Below, piece after piece: positions 62,816 to 64,000 of a DNA stretch of 64,000 nucleotides. Positions within the stretch are counted from its first letter, which is position 1. Every line of letters begins with the position of its first letter. A program made the translations under genes and the position numbers. A model generated the notes under the pieces. That model saw nothing but the letters and a program-made list of their open reading frames with translations. It had not been told where the DNA came from and searched no databases. The DNA is from CAZHNW01 sp942491575 (lineage in GTDB: Bacteria; Spirochaetota; UBA4802; UBA5550), in assembly GCA_942491575.1 (NCBI GenBank), contig CALOBT010000025.1, forward strand, positions 2,728,001 through 2,792,000. Reading direction: 5' to 3'.

Positions 62816-64000
62816 CTATTCTTCTTTTTCTGTCTCATCCTCTGACTCGGCCTCATCCTCAGATTCAGCTCCGTCCTCTGATTCGACTACATCTTCTTCA
62901 TCTTCGCTATCTTCTATATCTTCAGATTCTTCATCTTCATCTTCATCTTCAAAATCAACGGCTTCCGCAATAATATCCAATATTTTCTGTGCGGTCTTTT
63001 CACCGATACCGTCCATCTCCAGAAGTTCTTCGTAAGATTTTTCAACCAGATCTTCAACGGAGAAAACACCGCCGGCCTCAAGAAGCGCCCTGGTGCGGCC
63101 ATCAATTTCAGACAATTCCTCAAGTGGCGTTTCGTCTTCTTCAGTTGTCGAAAAGAGCTGTTCAACCATGGCCCTTGAGTCGCTTGATGAAAGGAAGTCA
63201 CGATACTGGTCTTCAGTTTTAATATCAATTTCAAAACCGCATAACCTTGATGCAAGTTTTACATTATGACCACTTTTACCTACAGCAAATGAATAATGGT
63301 CATTTTCTACAACCGCTATCACTCCACCGCCGGATGTCTCAACAATTTCTTTTGCCCTGGCGGGGATAAGGGCATTGGCGGCCAGTACCTTTTTATCATC
63401 AAACCATTCAACAACATCTATTTTTTCGCCTTCGAGCTCACGGACAATTGACTGAATCCTGATACCACGCATCCCGACACATGCCCCGACTGAATCAACA
63501 TCATCACGATCGCTGGCAACCGCCACCTTGGTACGCATACCGGGCTCTCTGACGACCTTTACTATGCGAACAACATTGTCATAAATTTCTGGAATTTCCA
63601 TTTCAAAAAGCTTTTCGATAAACAGGGGGTGAGCCCTTGAAAGGATAATGCTCGGCCCCTTGGCGACTTTCTGCACCTTAAGAATTAAGGCCTTGATGCG
63701 ATCACCGGTTTTATAATGCTCCAGGGGAGACTGCTCTCTGGCGGGAAGAACACCTTCTGTTCTGCCAAGCTCAACATACAGTGCATCACGACTTCTTCTT
63801 TGAAGGTAGCCGTTGATCAATTCTCCCTCTTTTTCTTTATATTCATCGTATATTATATTCTTTTCAGCTTCTTTAATCTTCTGAATAATAACCTGTTTGG
63901 CTGTTTGTGCCGCGATTCTTCCAAAGGACTGCAGGGGATTTTCCTCTACAAGGATATCCTCTCCCAGTTCAACGTCTTTTTTGATTTTAACCGCCTCATC
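62816..64000 (-). CDS. nusA: Transcription termination/antitermination protein NusA, 5' end outside window
   Basis: The frame is open to the end of the window and beyond; the visible part is 394 residues. It begins in the N-terminal domain (LGEDILVEENPLQSFGRIAAQTAKQVIIQKIKEAE), then S1 (EGVLPAREQSPLEHYKTGDRIKALI), KH1 (VGACVGMRGIRIQSIVRELEGEKIDVVEW), KH2 (VGKSGHNVKLASRLCGFEIDIKTE) and one helix-hairpin-helix domain (LLEMDGIGEKTAQKILDIIAEA). The last ~50 residues are an unusually acidic Glu/Asp/Ser tail (EDEDEDEESEDIEDSEDEED...). NusA binds RNA polymerase and controls pausing. It is followed by infB after 136 bases. Confidence 0.97.
   Translation of the reverse strand, partial: DEAVKIKKDVELGEDILVEENPLQSFGRIAAQTAKQVIIQKIKEAEKNIIYDEYKEKEGELINGYLQRRSRDALYVELGRTEGVLPAREQSPLEHYKTGDRIKALILKVQKVAKGPSIILSRAHPLFIEKLFEMEIPEIYDNVVRIVKVVREPGMRTKVAVASDRDDVDSVGACVGMRGIRIQSIVRELEGEKIDVVEWFDDKKVLAANALIPARAKEIVETSGGGVIAVVENDHYSFAVGKSGHNVKLASRLCGFEIDIKTEDQYRDFLSSSDSRAMVEQLFSTTEEDETPLEELSEIDGRTRALLEAGGVFSVEDLVEKSYEELLEMDGIGEKTAQKILDIIAEAVDFEDEDEDEESEDIEDSEDEEDVVESEDGAESEDEAESEDETEKEE

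Overview
The window looks like chromosomal DNA of an anaerobic, diderm (Gram-negative type), motile bacterium. I favour a spirochete, with moderate confidence. The reasons are many lipoproteins and outer-membrane barrel-like proteins, methyl-accepting proteins with a 7TMR-DISM sensor, a bactofilin beside a LysM/M23 peptidase, bacterial Ig-like and fibronectin-type surface proteins, and a LolA-like/LolCDE-like export operon. Anaerobic life is indicated by superoxide reductase, rubrerythrins, a flavodiiron protein and rubredoxin. No rRNA, CRISPR array, insertion sequence or phage module was seen.

Layout. 1-5.5 kb: end of a hybrid histidine kinase, a FecR-like lipoprotein, a small lipoprotein, an outer-membrane-like protein, L-2-hydroxyglutarate oxidase and CBS/STAS regulators. 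6.1-11.8 kb: one plus-strand operon of TetR regulator, LolA-like periplasmic protein, beta-barrel protein, ABC ATPase and two FtsX/LolC-type permeases, with a promoter/operator visible in front. 11.8-19 kb: acyl-CoA synthetase, a lipoprotein, tRNA-Ala(CGC), PEP carboxylase and an O-methyltransferase-like protein. 19-25.4 kb: a PAS histidine kinase, a decayed chemoreceptor, a decayed lipoprotein gene and an intact 7TM chemoreceptor. 25.5-27.8 kb: remnants, a PlsC-like acyltransferase and a membrane flavodoxin/ferredoxin protein.

28-36 kb is a minus-strand redox island: a multiheme cytochrome, a small diheme protein and a rubredoxin-reductase-like flavoprotein; then rubredoxin, flavodiiron protein and ferritin; reverse rubrerythrin; superoxide reductase, a 59-residue winged-helix protein, rubrerythrin and a PerR-type regulator; and a second PerR-type regulator. 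The parts make a plausible NADH > rubredoxin > O2/H2O2/superoxide reduction pathway. A consensus Fur box sits directly behind the promoter of the first regulator operon. Two small genes here (rubredoxin, 52 residues; winged helix, 59 residues) are easily missed.

36-48.5 kb: SGNH hydrolase, glutamate synthase gltBD, modular surface proteins and an AraC regulator with a membrane sensor. 48.8-51 kb: an operon of an unknown protein, a PHP-type histidinol phosphatase and a PgeF-like protein. 51-54.8 kb: glycosyltransferase, hexapeptide acyltransferase, M23/LysM peptidase and bactofilin. 54.9-64 kb: the conserved nusA-infB-rbfA-truB-rpsO-pnp cluster followed by an M16 peptidase, all on the minus strand, with ribF absent from its common place. 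Several decayed gene pieces (21.3-23.0, 25.6, 43.8 and 48.5 kb) show ongoing gene loss.
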